From Helicobacter sp. 12S02634-8 (GTDB lineage: Bacteria > Campylobacterota > Campylobacteria > Campylobacterales > Helicobacteraceae), in NCBI RefSeq assembly GCF_002272865.1, contig NZ_MLAP01000001.1, positions 218,441 through 282,440 on the forward strand: DNA of 64,000 bases, read 5' to 3'. Shown piece by piece: positions 1-8,275 of the stretch. The stretch's first letter is position 1, and each line of letters opens with the position of its first letter. The notes beneath the pieces were generated by a model. That model did not search any database, had not been told where the DNA came from, and worked only from the letters and a program-made list of their open reading frames with translations. The translations under genes and the position numbers were made by a program.

Positions 1-1176
1 GACAACATCGCTAACACCACAAGCTTCAATGGCCAACAAATGCTCTCAGGGAGCTTTTCTAACAAAGAATTCCAAATCGGGGCATACTCCAACACCACTA
101 TCAAAGCTTCCATTGGCCCAACAAGCTCAGATAAAATCGGGCATATCCGCATGGAAACTGCTTCATTTGATGGCACAGGAATGCGTGCATCTGCAGCAGG
201 GGCAAACCTCACAGAAGTTGCACTCAATTTCAAACAAGTCGATGGAGTCAATGACTATGAAATCGAAGCTGCGAAAATCTCAACCTCTGCAGGCACGGGT
301 ATTGGGGCATTGAGCGAGATTATCAATCGTTTTTCTAACACATTGGGTGTGCGCGCTTCTTATAATGTTATGGCCACAGGGGGCGTGCCTGTCCAATCTG
401 GGACAATCAGAGGGCTTATCATCAATGGCGTATCTATAGGGACTATCAATGATGTGCGCAAAAATGACTCTGATGGTAGGCTCATCAACGCAGTGAATTC
501 TGTCAAAGACCAAACAGGCGTGGAAGCGTTTTTGGATATCACAGGGAGGATCAATCTCAAATCCAATGACGGCCGTGCGATTTCTATCCACACAAACAGC
601 GCTTCAGGTCAAGTCTTTGGCGGGGGGAACTTCGCAGGTATCTCAGGCTTCAACCACGCTATTGTTGGGCGTTTGACCCTCACACGCACAGACGCTAGAG
701 ATATCATTGTCAGTGGTATCAATTTCAGCCATATCGGCTTGCACTCTGCGCAAGGCATATCTGAATACACCGTGAATCTACGCGCCTTGCGTGGGGTCTT
801 TGATGCAAATGTTGCTTCTGCTTCAGGGGCTAATGCAAACATCGCTCAAGCTGACTTGAACGCACAAGGTATCGGCGCTGGGGTAACAAGCCTTCAAGGT
901 GCGATGGTGGTGATGGATATGGCCGATGCAGCGCGCACGCAACTTGATAAAATCCGTGCAGACATAGGCTCTGTGCAGATACAACTTGTTTCAACCATCA
1001 ACAATGTTTCCGTCACTCAAGTCAATGTCAAAGCTGCTGAATCCCAAATCCGTGATGTGGATTTTGCTGCTGAATCTGCAAGCTTCTCTAAATACAACAT
1101 ACTTGCCCAAAGCGGAAGCTTTGCCATGGCCCAAGCCAATGCTGTCCAGCAAAATGTCCTCCGACTCCTCCAATAA
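1..1176 (+). CDS. flaB: Flagellin B, minor flagellin (5'-truncated by window edge)
   Basis: This is a structural subunit of the flagellar filament, exported by the flagellar type III system; in Helicobacter FlaB is the minor flagellin near the hook. The frame is open from base 1, beginning [12 protein letters not shown], and runs 391 residues to TAA, so roughly the first 120 residues of a flagellin of about 514 residues lie outside the window. The variable central part and the conserved D0 C-terminal helix are present, with [15 protein letters not shown] near residue 365 and the ending NVLRLLQ. The [14 protein letters not shown] segment and the LLQ end match FlaB rather than FlaA as I recall them. 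The promoter, expected to be sigma-54 for flaB, is outside the window. The next gene is a Maf protein, the same order as recalled for H. pylori. Confidence 0.96.
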   Translation, partial: DNIANTTSFNGQQMLSGSFSNKEFQIGAYSNTTIKASIGPTSSDKIGHIRMETASFDGTGMRASAAGANLTEVALNFKQVDGVNDYEIEAAKISTSAGTGIGALSEIINRFSNTLGVRASYNVMATGGVPVQSGTIRGLIINGVSIGTINDVRKNDSDGRLINAVNSVKDQTGVEAFLDITGRINLKSNDGRAISIHTNSASGQVFGGGNFAGISGFNHAIVGRLTLTRTDARDIIVSGINFSHIGLHSAQGISEYTVNLRALRGVFDANVASASGANANIAQADLNAQGIGAGVTSLQGAMVVMDMADAARTQLDKIRADIGSVQIQLVSTINNVSVTQVNVKAAESQIRDVDFAAESASFSKYNILAQSGSFAMAQANAVQQNVLRLLQ

Positions 1177-1201
1177 CTCTATGATTTCACTGATCTCATA
1201 A

Positions 1202-1214
1202 GGGCTTTTAGCCC
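1202..1214 (+). terminator. Small hairpin after flaB, possible weak terminator
   Basis: GGGCT-TTT-AGCCC forms a 5-bp stem just after the flaB stop codon. There is no T-tract after it, so termination here is only a guess; flaB may read through into the Maf gene. Confidence 0.25.
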
Positions 1215-1252
1215 AACTATGGGGTAGATATGTGAGTGCTTTAAGGAATTTT

Positions 1253-3211
1253 ATGCAAAATATCTATGAGAAAAATCTCGCTGCCCTCAAGGTCAAAGAC
1301 CCGCTTTTAGCCCTTGCTTTGTATGGCTTCAAGCCCAATCAAAAATTTGAAGTCTTTATGGATCACGATGGGGCTAATTTTAATATCATCGAAAAAGACT
1401 CCCATACTCCGATATTTCTAGGCAAGCCCCTTGATGAAACAATGCAAAAAATCACTGATTTCACGCCCTATACCTACTATCCTTATTTGTATTTTTATGG
1501 TGCGGGAAATGGCGTGTTTTATCGCTTGCTTTTAGGAAATGAGCAGCACAAACGGATTGTAGTGATCGAACCAGAGCTTGAAATTTTATTTATTATTTTC
1601 AATCTCTTAGATTTTTGTGAAGAAATATATTCTGATCGCATTATTTTTTTGTATTCTAAGCTCTGCAGCTACCATCTCATCGCTTCTCTTTTTGAAATGG
1701 ATAAAAAAGCTAGGATTTATTCAAAAGTCTATGATTTGCATATTTTCAATCCCTATTACGAACGCCATCAATCCGAAATACTGCGCTTCAATCAATATTT
1801 TATCAAAGCCATTGAACACAGCATTATCAGTATTGGCAATGACACAAAAGACGCTATCATCGGTATCAAACAGCATATTCAAAACTTGCCTGATGTCCTA
1901 TCCTCGCCCACGCTTTTAGATTTATTAGAAAATCTCAAGCACAAAGACACTGCTATCATCGTATCCACAGGCCCTAGCCTCACCAAGCAGTTAGATACTC
2001 TCAAAGCGATTGCACCTTATGTGACTTTGTTTTGTATCGATGCGTCTTTCCCGATTTTATGCAAACACGGTATCAAACCCGATATTGTGCTCTCCTTAGA
2101 GCGCGTGGAGGCGACTGCGAGATTTTATTATGATACCCCGCAAGAATACCAAGAGGGTATTATCTTTGCTATCACTTCTATTGTGCACCCAAGGCTCAAA
2201 GACTCGATCACAAAAGGTGTGAAGCAATTCAGTTTCCGACCCTTTGGCTATACTAATCTCTTTGGTTTCCATCAATATGGCTATTTAGGGATTGGAATGA
2301 GTGCGGCCAATATGGCTTATGAACTCATCGTCCACGCTCGCTTCAAGCGGTGTATTCTTATCGGACAGGATTTGAGCTTTAGCACTGATGGCAAAAGCCA
2401 CGCCCAAGAAGCCCTCTATGGGAGTGATGAGATCAAGCCCAAGCCCACTGAAGAGAAGATTTTCATAGAAAAATATGGGGGCAATGGCGAGGTAGAAACG
2501 ACAAAGGTCTGGAAATTATTTTTAGAATTTTTTGAAAAAGACATTGCCCAAACGCCCTATAAACTCGAAGTCATCAATGCCACCGAAGGGGGAGCTAGGA
2601 TACACGGCACCAAAGAGATGTGCTTTAAAGACGCACTCAAAGCTTGCGATACCACAAAGCCCAAAGCCCCTATCAAGCTCACCTATCCCACACAAAAAGA
2701 AATCCAAGCAAATATCAAAATCGCCAAAGAAAAATGTGAAGACATCATCGCTTATGGGCTGCAAAAAAAGTCTTTGATTGAAAAACTTTTCCTCAAAGTC
2801 GCCCATTACACCGAAGAGCTAGAAAAACTCAACCATCAAAACCAGCTTGAAAAAATCGATTTCAAAAAACTCAACACACTCAGCAATCAAATCGATAAAA
2901 TCAAAAAGCTTTTTGAGGATAAAAAATTCAACGACTATTTTGTCGATGCGATCCAATCATACATACTCCACCAAGAGCTCGATATCGCCAAACTCCTAGT
3001 CCGCTACACAAAAGACACTCTACAGACCCAAGCTAAGCAGCTTGAGTGGATCTATGCCCATAAATATTGGCTTTTTAGCCTTGCTGGTGGGATTGATTGT
3101 GTGATAGAAACGGTCAAAGAAGCCCTCCAAAGCTGGGATTCTCCCCAAAACACGCAACACAATACGACCCCTCCCCAAAAGTCTAAAAAAGCCCAAAAAA
3201 CATCAATCTAG
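1253..3211 (+). CDS. Motility-associated factor (Maf/DUF115) glycosyltransferase-like protein
   Basis: Maf proteins of Campylobacterota are needed for flagellin glycosylation with pseudaminic-type sugars before export; activity here is inferred from family and location. The DUF115 core lies at about residues 220-430, with AIIVSTGPSLTKQ (a nucleotide-sugar loop), DASFPILCKHGIKPD, and GQDLSFSTDGKSHA. The last 180 residues are rich in Lys, Glu and Leu and predicted coiled coil, ending in a low-complexity TPPQKSKKAQKTS tail. A GTG at 1232 is also possible, but the ATG at 1253 has AAGGA five bases upstream and is preferred. It directly follows flaB. The 3' end overlaps the convergent ogt gene by 4 bases. 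Confidence 0.88.
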   Translation: MQNIYEKNLAALKVKDPLLALALYGFKPNQKFEVFMDHDGANFNIIEKDSHTPIFLGKPLDETMQKITDFTPYTYYPYLYFYGAGNGVFYRLLLGNEQHKRIVVIEPELEILFIIFNLLDFCEEIYSDRIIFLYSKLCSYHLIASLFEMDKKARIYSKVYDLHIFNPYYERHQSEILRFNQYFIKAIEHSIISIGNDTKDAIIGIKQHIQNLPDVLSSPTLLDLLENLKHKDTAIIVSTGPSLTKQLDTLKAIAPYVTLFCIDASFPILCKHGIKPDIVLSLERVEATARFYYDTPQEYQEGIIFAITSIVHPRLKDSITKGVKQFSFRPFGYTNLFGFHQYGYLGIGMSAANMAYELIVHARFKRCILIGQDLSFSTDGKSHAQEALYGSDEIKPKPTEEKIFIEKYGGNGEVETTKVWKLFLEFFEKDIAQTPYKLEVINATEGGARIHGTKEMCFKDALKACDTTKPKAPIKLTYPTQKEIQANIKIAKEKCEDIIAYGLQKKSLIEKLFLKVAHYTEELEKLNHQNQLEKIDFKKLNTLSNQIDKIKKLFEDKKFNDYFVDAIQSYILHQELDIAKLLVRYTKDTLQTQAKQLEWIYAHKYWLFSLAGGIDCVIETVKEALQSWDSPQNTQHNTTPPQKSKKAQKTSI

Positions 3212-3690
3212 TGGGGCAAAAATGACTGCTCGTGCTCCAAAAGCCACTTTTTGATCCCCACACCCTCTGCATACCCAACCAACCTCCCATCACTACCAAT
3301 CACACGATGGCAAGGGATGATTATAGCAATGGGATTTCTATGATTAGCACCCCCTACAGCCCGAGAATAGCGTATCGAACCCACTTGCAAAGCCAAGTCT
3401 TTATAGCTCCAAGTCTTTCCATAGGGTATTTGAGGCAAAATACTCCAGACCCTTTCTTGAAAGGGCGTGCCTTGTATTTCTAAAGGCAGGTCAAAAGAAA
3501 ATACTAAACCATCAAAATACCCCTCCAAAGCCTGAATACAAGAAGATATCAAAGGCGTTAGTGCTTCTTGATGTGTTTTCTTATCACTAAAATGCACACC
3601 TCTAATGCCCGTATCACTCGCACAAATATGGATATACCTAGCCTCTAGCCCTAAAGGCGTATCCAAAAAGTAATGTTTGAGCCCAAGCAC
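3208..3690 (-). CDS. ogt: Methylated-DNA--protein-cysteine methyltransferase
   Basis: A suicide DNA repair protein that moves the methyl group from O6-methylguanine (and O4-methylthymine) onto its own cysteine. The active-site motif IIPCHRVIG is intact with the acceptor at Cys127, and the helix-turn-helix region with VGGANHRNP precedes it. At 160 residues it is a normal single-domain Ogt/MGMT without an Ada regulatory domain. The start is GTG, three bases after the glcD stop on the same strand, so it is probably cotranscribed with glcD. Its 3' end overlaps the convergent Maf gene by four bases. Confidence 0.93.
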   Translation of the reverse strand: MLGLKHYFLDTPLGLEARYIHICASDTGIRGVHFSDKKTHQEALTPLISSCIQALEGYFDGLVFSFDLPLEIQGTPFQERVWSILPQIPYGKTWSYKDLALQVGSIRYSRAVGGANHRNPIAIIIPCHRVIGSDGRLVGYAEGVGIKKWLLEHEQSFLPH

Positions 3691-3693
3691 AGC

Positions 3694-5079
3694 TCACAGC
3701 CCCATTTTAGAGGGATTGAGAATAGAGTTAGGGTCAAAAGCCCTTTTGATACTTCTAAAAAGCTCCATCTCTGCAGGAGTGAAAGCTAAGGGCATGAAAG
3801 GCGCTTTAGAAAGTCCTATGCCGTGCTCCCCGCTCAAAGTCCCCTCTAAATCAATCGTGATTTTAAAAATCTCTTCAATCGCTGCATAACCCCGTTGCAA
3901 CTCCTCTTTATCTTCAGGGTTTGGCACCATCACATTAGTATGCACATTGCCATCACCTGTATGCCCAAAACAAGGTATCTTAAAGCCGTATTTTTTGCCC
4001 ACACGATCGATATGTTCTAAAAGCTCTGGCAGCCTTGAGCGCGGAACGGTAATGTCTTCGTTGAGCTTTTTTTTGCCATAGATTGTGATACTTTGAGAAG
4101 CATTGCGCCTTGCAAACCACAAATCCGCTTCTTCTTCTTCATTTTGTGCGATCTTAAACTCAAGGCAGCCATTTTCTCCAAACACTTCTTGAATCTTTGC
4201 TAGCTGCCATTGGAGTTGCTCGGGGATATCTCCATCTACTTGCGTGATGAGTATCGCCCCTGCTTTGGTAGGCAGACCCTTATGGAACTTCTCCTCCACA
4301 GCCCTCAAAGTCAGATGATCCAAAAATTCCATTGCCACAGGCACGACCCCACTTGCCATTGTTTTATACACAGCGTCCATCGCACTCCCAATATTGGGAA
4401 ATACCCCCATAGCCGATTGCTTGAATCTGGGCTTTGCTAGGAGTTTTAAGGTAATCTCTGTAATCACAGCCAAACTCCCCTCACTTGCAATCAAAATCCC
4501 TGCGACATTAAAACCTGCGACATCTTTGATTGTTTTTTTGCCCGCTCTAATCACTGCGCCATTAGGCAAAACAGCGCGCAATGCCATCACATAATCTTTA
4601 GTAATCCCATATTTTGCCGCACGCATTCCACCGGCATTTTCGCTCACATTACCTCCTAGCGTGCTGTATTCTTGAGAAGCAGGATCGGGGGGATAAAACA
4701 AGCCCATTTTTTCGACACTCTCTTGAAAGTGTTTATTGATCACTGCGGGCTGGACTCTAGCAATTAAGTTTTTTTCATCGATCTCTAGGATTTGGTTGAA
4801 ATACTTCTCCATCGCAAGCACAATCCCCCCACAAGCAGGCAAAGCACCTCCTGTAAAGCCGCTCCCTGCCCCGCGAGGCACGATAGAAATTTTATGTTCA
4901 TTGCAATAAGACAATACTTTGCTGACATCAGATTCATCTCTGGGATAGACAATCCCCTCAGGGGCATAGCGCTCCCTTGTCGCATCATAACAATAAGCAA
5001 TCAAATGGGCAGGGTCATTATAGACATTTTCGTTGCCAACGATATTTTTAAGTGCTGCAATGTGCTTGGAATCTAGCAT
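3694..5079 (-). CDS. glcD: FAD-linked oxidase, glycolate/D-lactate dehydrogenase GlcD type
   Basis: A flavoprotein that oxidises a 2-hydroxy acid (glycolate or D-lactate) and passes electrons towards the quinone pool. It has the PCMH-type FAD-binding fold at about residues 35-215, with PRGAGSGFTGGALP and the YSTLGGNVSENAGG loop. The C-terminal FAD-oxidase domain carries the metal-site motif CFGHTGDGNVHTN and the ending SGEHGIGLSKAPFM. Length (461 residues) is normal for GlcD. The ATG has AAGGAA upstream. It sits 16 bases after the PgbA-like gene in the order csd3-nudix-pgbA-glcD recalled from H. pylori. No GlcE or GlcF subunit gene is adjacent, and the substrate cannot be settled from sequence. 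Confidence 0.93.
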   Translation of the reverse strand: MLDSKHIAALKNIVGNENVYNDPAHLIAYCYDATRERYAPEGIVYPRDESDVSKVLSYCNEHKISIVPRGAGSGFTGGALPACGGIVLAMEKYFNQILEIDEKNLIARVQPAVINKHFQESVEKMGLFYPPDPASQEYSTLGGNVSENAGGMRAAKYGITKDYVMALRAVLPNGAVIRAGKKTIKDVAGFNVAGILIASEGSLAVITEITLKLLAKPRFKQSAMGVFPNIGSAMDAVYKTMASGVVPVAMEFLDHLTLRAVEEKFHKGLPTKAGAILITQVDGDIPEQLQWQLAKIQEVFGENGCLEFKIAQNEEEEADLWFARRNASQSITIYGKKKLNEDITVPRSRLPELLEHIDRVGKKYGFKIPCFGHTGDGNVHTNVMVPNPEDKEELQRGYAAIEEIFKITIDLEGTLSGEHGIGLSKAPFMPLAFTPAEMELFRSIKRAFDPNSILNPSKMGL

Positions 5080-5095
5080 TGTATTTCCTTGTTTC

Positions 5096-5848
5096 TTATT
5101 TAGAGTTAGGGCCTTGTTGGATCAAAGTATCATAATATCTAAAATAATCTTTGGATTTTTTACTATAAAACGCACTCGCAAGGCTGCCTGTCTTGACTTC
5201 TTGGATACGCGAGAAAAAGGGTGCAAAGGTGGTTTTTACCTTAGAGGTATCAAAGGCGATTTTATCTAAAGGCGCAAGACTCTGACAATCTAAGACGCTA
5301 ATACTCCCTGTGCCAACGACATAGAGCAATCCCACGCTATAGACCTCACAGACCTTTCTTAAAAACTTCGGCTTAGGGTCAAACCCCCCATAATCGCTCA
5401 AATACCCCATCATCAAATCAGAACTCATAAAAATCACATCTTTGATTTGCGATTTGATCCTCTCATAAGTGCTCGCATCAGGCGCAATCAAAAAGGCACG
5501 ATTATTGGTTTCTCTAAATACTGCCATATCGCCAGTATGGGGCTGTAGGCGCGGTGTGGGGAGATATTTTTGCGCCATTGTATCAAAAGCACCAAACTTA
5601 GCTGTAGCAATCCCATCACGGATCGATTCTACTTGCAGCTTTGCTGATATGACATTATAATCAGTGAGTTTGGTGATGACAAATCCACTCTCCCCTACTT
5701 TGAGATCATAGGCTGGGAAAGTGAGCGTTTTTTGTGCTGGATCGACCTTGTCTATGTTGATTTTAAGCACTTCATTGTATTCCTTTCCCATCGCTATCAC
5801 AGCCCCCAAACACACCAACACGCCCAGACTTAAAAATCGCTTCAACAC
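5096..5848 (-). CDS. PgbA-like surface protein, N-terminal domain only
   Basis: It resembles the N-terminal domain of the Helicobacter plasminogen-binding protein PgbA and sits in the same neighbourhood. An N-terminal signal peptide (LKRFLSLGVLVCLGAVIAMG) precedes a compact domain rich in beta and alpha segments. H. pylori PgbA is about 450 residues with a long charged C-terminal extension; this one stops at 250 residues with no charged repeat tail. It ends in a C-terminal lysine (GPNSK), the feature that in H. pylori PgbA/PgbB is linked to plasminogen binding. The GTG start overlaps the NUDIX stop in TAGTG, implying translational coupling. Plasminogen binding by this short form is unproven, and a cell-envelope role for the domain is equally possible. 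Confidence 0.72.
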   Translation of the reverse strand: MLKRFLSLGVLVCLGAVIAMGKEYNEVLKINIDKVDPAQKTLTFPAYDLKVGESGFVITKLTDYNVISAKLQVESIRDGIATAKFGAFDTMAQKYLPTPRLQPHTGDMAVFRETNNRAFLIAPDASTYERIKSQIKDVIFMSSDLMMGYLSDYGGFDPKPKFLRKVCEVYSVGLLYVVGTGSISVLDCQSLAPLDKIAFDTSKVKTTFAPFFSRIQEVKTGSLASAFYSKKSKDYFRYYDTLIQQGPNSK

Positions 5849-6453
5849 TATTTGTTCCTTTGCAAAAATTTATCCATATACCATATGATAGCATAGCTCA
5901 AGCCTGTAGTCTTAGCCATCTTTTCATCATTGATAAACTCAAAAGCCCTAGATACGGGCAAAAATAAAACCTCAATACACTCATCATCGATCCCACCACC
6001 TGCAGTGCGTTTGTCCTTTTCTGAGATAGAAGCAAAAAATAATGTTTGCCTACTCCCAGAAATACCTGTGGAGGTATAAAAAGTTGCAATCTTTTGGATT
6101 TTCAAAGCCTCCACGCCATAGCCGCACTCCTCAAGCACCTCTTCAGAAGCAATCTCTTCTAAGCTCTTGCCCTCTTTATCCACAAGCCCTGCACACAATT
6201 CATAAGTATAGCCATCTTGATTGCTCAAATACACAGCAGGGCGAAACTGCCTTACAACCAAAAAGCTATCAAACTCCAAATGATAAAGCAAAATAGACAC
6301 GCTATCGTGAGAAGAAACGATATCCCAGACCTTGTCTTTGCCATTTTCTCTGTAATGTATGCGTTTGGGCTTGATATACACAGAATGCTCACAAGGCTCA
6401 AAATACATCGAGTCAAAATCCACTTTCGAGCAGATTTTAGGGAAATAATCCAT
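5848..6453 (-). CDS. NUDIX hydrolase
   Basis: A NUDIX-fold pyrophosphohydrolase, most like ADP-ribose or UDP-sugar diphosphatases. The NUDIX box is at about residues 90-115 (AGLVDKEGKSLEE, then EEVLEECGYG). The two metal-binding glutamates of the EExG part are kept, but the usual Arg of the REx3EE segment is Glu. The N-terminal segment (YFEPCEHSVYIKPKRIHYRENG) fits the dimerising arm of ADP-ribose pyrophosphatases. The start is ATG 6453 with AAGG at a suitable distance; GTG 6456 is the alternative. It lies immediately after csd3 and overlaps the PgbA-like gene by one base, so the three are one operon. The substrate is unknown. Confidence 0.85.
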   Translation of the reverse strand: MDYFPKICSKVDFDSMYFEPCEHSVYIKPKRIHYRENGKDKVWDIVSSHDSVSILLYHLEFDSFLVVRQFRPAVYLSNQDGYTYELCAGLVDKEGKSLEEIASEEVLEECGYGVEALKIQKIATFYTSTGISGSRQTLFFASISEKDKRTAGGGIDDECIEVLFLPVSRAFEFINDEKMAKTTGLSYAIIWYMDKFLQRNK

Positions 6454-6456
6454 CAC

Positions 6457-7614
6457 CTAGCCTTTGATAGAAATATGAGCTTTTTGCTCATCAAATGTAT
6501 ATTGTTGCAAGGCCTCTTGGAGCTCTTTTTGATAACCCTGTGCCACTTGCAAAAATTCTTTTTTGTCCTTGCCTTTGAGCTCACTTTTTGCTGTGCGTAT
6601 GCTCCCTAGAGGGTCGATGGGGCGATTGTTTTTATACACACCAAAATGCAGATGTGGGCCCGTGCTCACACCTGTGCTCCCGACTTTGCCAATGACTTGC
6701 CCCTTTTTGACATACATACCATTTCTAATCCCCCGCGCAAAAGCACTCATATGGGCATAGAGAGTTTTGAGCCCATTGCCGTGGTTGATTTCAATCGTCT
6801 TCCCATAACCACCCTTTACTCCCACAAACACGACACGACCATCAGCAGCAGCGTGGATCAAAGTCCCCATTCTCGCAGCATAATCAACGCCATAGTGGGG
6901 ACGGATCACTTTGAGAATCGGGTGCAATCGCCCATAAGAAAAGCGCGAAGAAATGCGCGTATATTGCACGGGGACTTCCAGCAAAAAGCCTGCGATTTCT
7001 TTAGCGTTTTTGTCATAAAAGCGACCATTTTTATAGGCAAAAATATAGTTGGGCTTTTTATTGGTTTCAATCATCGCAGCCTTGATATCAGGCGAGCCAA
7101 AAGGCCGCCCCAATCGGTATTTTCTAGTATAGAGAATCGCGAGCTTATCATCTTTAATCACGAATTTCTTAAAATTGATACTTTTTTTATAAGCATTGAC
7201 AAATTCATTGGCAAGATTGACATCGTGGGTTGTGTCTATAATGTCTTGATATGGGGATTTTTGGACAGCGAGCGTGAGGATTTTCTCGACAGAAAAAGAA
7301 ACAATAGGGATAAAATCCATTTTATAGTCTTCTTTGTCTTTATAAATATGTATCTGGACATCTTCACTGATAGGAATCAGGGCTTGGAGCAAGTCATTAT
7401 TCTCATCACGCAACACATAATATGAAATCCCCGCATAGATCTCAGCAGTCAGCTCCTTATCTTGAGGAGAGAGATTATAATAAAGCCGCAAAGAAATGCC
7501 ATTTTGCTCAAAAAAAGTAAGCAATGTAGCACCCTTATCCCAAACAAGTCTTTCCCCTATAGCTCCAAAGCTTATGGAAAAAAATAAACAACAAAGCAGT
7601 AGAAGTTTCTTCAT
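6457..7614 (-). CDS. csd3: M23 peptidoglycan peptidase Csd3/HdpA
   Basis: A zinc peptidase acting on periplasmic peptidoglycan. In H. pylori Csd3 is a D,D-carboxypeptidase/endopeptidase that trims crosslinks and is needed for helical shape. It has an N-terminal signal sequence (KKLLLLCCLFFSISFGA), an inhibitory and linker region to about residue 240, then the LytM domain. The zinc ligands are seen in RPHYGVDYAA and the HLHFG motif. It has a Lys/Gln-rich C-terminal tail. The start is ATG 7614 with AAGG six bases upstream; TTG 7617 directly precedes it. It is first in the csd3-nudix-pgbA operon, with a TATAAT box about 35 bases upstream. Confidence 0.93.
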   Translation of the reverse strand: MKKLLLLCCLFFSISFGAIGERLVWDKGATLLTFFEQNGISLRLYYNLSPQDKELTAEIYAGISYYVLRDENNDLLQALIPISEDVQIHIYKDKEDYKMDFIPIVSFSVEKILTLAVQKSPYQDIIDTTHDVNLANEFVNAYKKSINFKKFVIKDDKLAILYTRKYRLGRPFGSPDIKAAMIETNKKPNYIFAYKNGRFYDKNAKEIAGFLLEVPVQYTRISSRFSYGRLHPILKVIRPHYGVDYAARMGTLIHAAADGRVVFVGVKGGYGKTIEINHGNGLKTLYAHMSAFARGIRNGMYVKKGQVIGKVGSTGVSTGPHLHFGVYKNNRPIDPLGSIRTAKSELKGKDKKEFLQVAQGYQKELQEALQQYTFDEQKAHISIKG

Positions 7615-7647
7615 CAAAAGCCTTGAATCCTTAAGATTTAAAAAATG

Positions 7648-7653
7648 ATTATA
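7648..7653 (-). promoter_or_regulatory. Sigma-80 type -10 box for the csd3 operon
   Basis: The minus strand reads TATAAT about 35 bases before the csd3 ATG, in an AT-rich stretch typical of Helicobacter promoters, which lack a conserved -35 box. It is divergent from the promoter at 7702-7710. Confidence 0.6.
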
Positions 7654-7701
7654 TATTATTTAGACAAATGCGACGATGGAAGCAAAATAGAGAGCAAACT
7701 T

Positions 7702-7710
7702 TGCTATAAT
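7702..7710 (+). promoter_or_regulatory. Extended -10 promoter (TGCTATAAT)
   Basis: A perfect extended -10 element, TGnTATAAT, lies 38 bases upstream of the small membrane-protein ATG at 7748. It would drive that gene and could read on into flgM. Confidence 0.7.
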
Positions 7711-7747
7711 CACAAAAATACAGCATTTTCCCAAAGGATAGTTTGAG

Positions 7748-7957
7748 ATGGATTTTGAAAAATTTGATTGGAAAAATTGGCTTTTTCCCACAATTTGCTT
7801 TTTTCTCTTTTGTTATAGTATGACCTTTGTCATTATCTATACTTATGCATCCAATACCGATGTATCGCTTTTTGAAAATGCTAAGCCCCAAAATGGCGTT
7901 GTCGATATCGCTAAATTCAAAGAAGAAATGCTCAAGCAAATCAAAAAAACTAATTAA
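7748..7957 (+). CDS. Small single-pass membrane protein, unknown function
   Basis: A 69-residue protein with one hydrophobic segment at about residues 12-32 (WLFPTICFFLFCYSMTFVII) followed by a polar tail ending FKEEMLKQIKKTN. An AAAGGA Shine-Dalgarno lies nine bases upstream and a TGCTATAAT promoter 38 bases upstream. Both support a real gene despite its size; the antisense reading frame here has neither. I do not recognise the family. The stop codon lies inside the sigma-28 promoter of flgM, so the gene sits directly at the head of the late-flagellar operon, but a flagellar role is only suggested by position. Confidence 0.7.
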   Translation: MDFEKFDWKNWLFPTICFFLFCYSMTFVIIYTYASNTDVSLFENAKPQNGVVDIAKFKEEMLKQIKKTN

Positions 7958-7981
7958 AATGTTTCATATTTATGTCGATAT
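7955..7981 (+). promoter_or_regulatory. Sigma-28 (FliA) promoter upstream of flgM
   Basis: TAAA at 7955-7958, exactly 15 bases, then GTCGATAT at 7974-7981. This fits the flagellar sigma-28 pattern TAAA-N15-GCCGATAA with the CGAT core intact. It lies 34 bases before the flgM start and overlaps the stop codon of the preceding small gene. It would place the anti-sigma factor under the sigma factor it inhibits, giving feedback control of flgM-flgN-flgK. Confidence 0.82.
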
Positions 7982-8014
7982 TAATGCATACCTTCTAAAG
8001 CCAAGGAGAAACAG

Positions 8015-8218
8015 ATGATAAACCCCGTAGGAACGCTCAATACTGCTTTGATTATGAATGAGAATAAAAAATCTTCAGAAAGTATCAAGCCACACGAAGC
8101 CAAAGAAATCACAGACAAAATCGCTCAAATCAGAGAATTGATCAAAAAAGACGCTTATCGCGTTGATTTACAAAAAACTTCTGAAAAAATGGCATCAAAT
8201 TTGCTTAACCTATCATAG
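8015..8218 (+). CDS. flgM: Anti-sigma-28 factor FlgM
   Basis: It binds and inhibits FliA (sigma-28), holding back late flagellar genes until the hook-basal body is complete. At 67 residues it is shorter than enterobacterial FlgM (about 97) and matches the short Helicobacter form, which lacks much of the disordered N-terminal export region. The sigma-binding helices are visible as EITDKIAQIRELIKKDAYRVD and KTSEKMASNLLNL. Its SD is AAGGAGA. It is the first gene after a sigma-28 promoter and is followed by flgN-like and flgK genes. In H. pylori the short FlgM is reported to act through FlhA rather than by secretion; whether that holds here is inference. Confidence 0.9.
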   Translation: MINPVGTLNTALIMNENKKSSESIKPHEAKEITDKIAQIRELIKKDAYRVDLQKTSEKMASNLLNLS

Positions 8219-8275
8219 ACATTGCGATCCCATCAAACATAGGGGTCTAAAAATGAATATTTTAGGATCAAACTT

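Noticed and set aside
5096..5848. PgbA-like gene as a pseudogene
   Set aside because: The domain is intact, start and stop are coupled neatly to neighbours, and no tail remnant is visible downstream, so a short functional form is more likely.
6646..7425. 259-codon plus-strand open frame
   Set aside because: It is antisense to csd3, which has clear zinc motifs and a signal peptide; the antisense product shows no domain and no start site.
7649..7939. 96-codon minus-strand frame near the flgM operon
   Set aside because: It covers the csd3 promoter and lies opposite the small membrane protein, which has the better SD and promoter.
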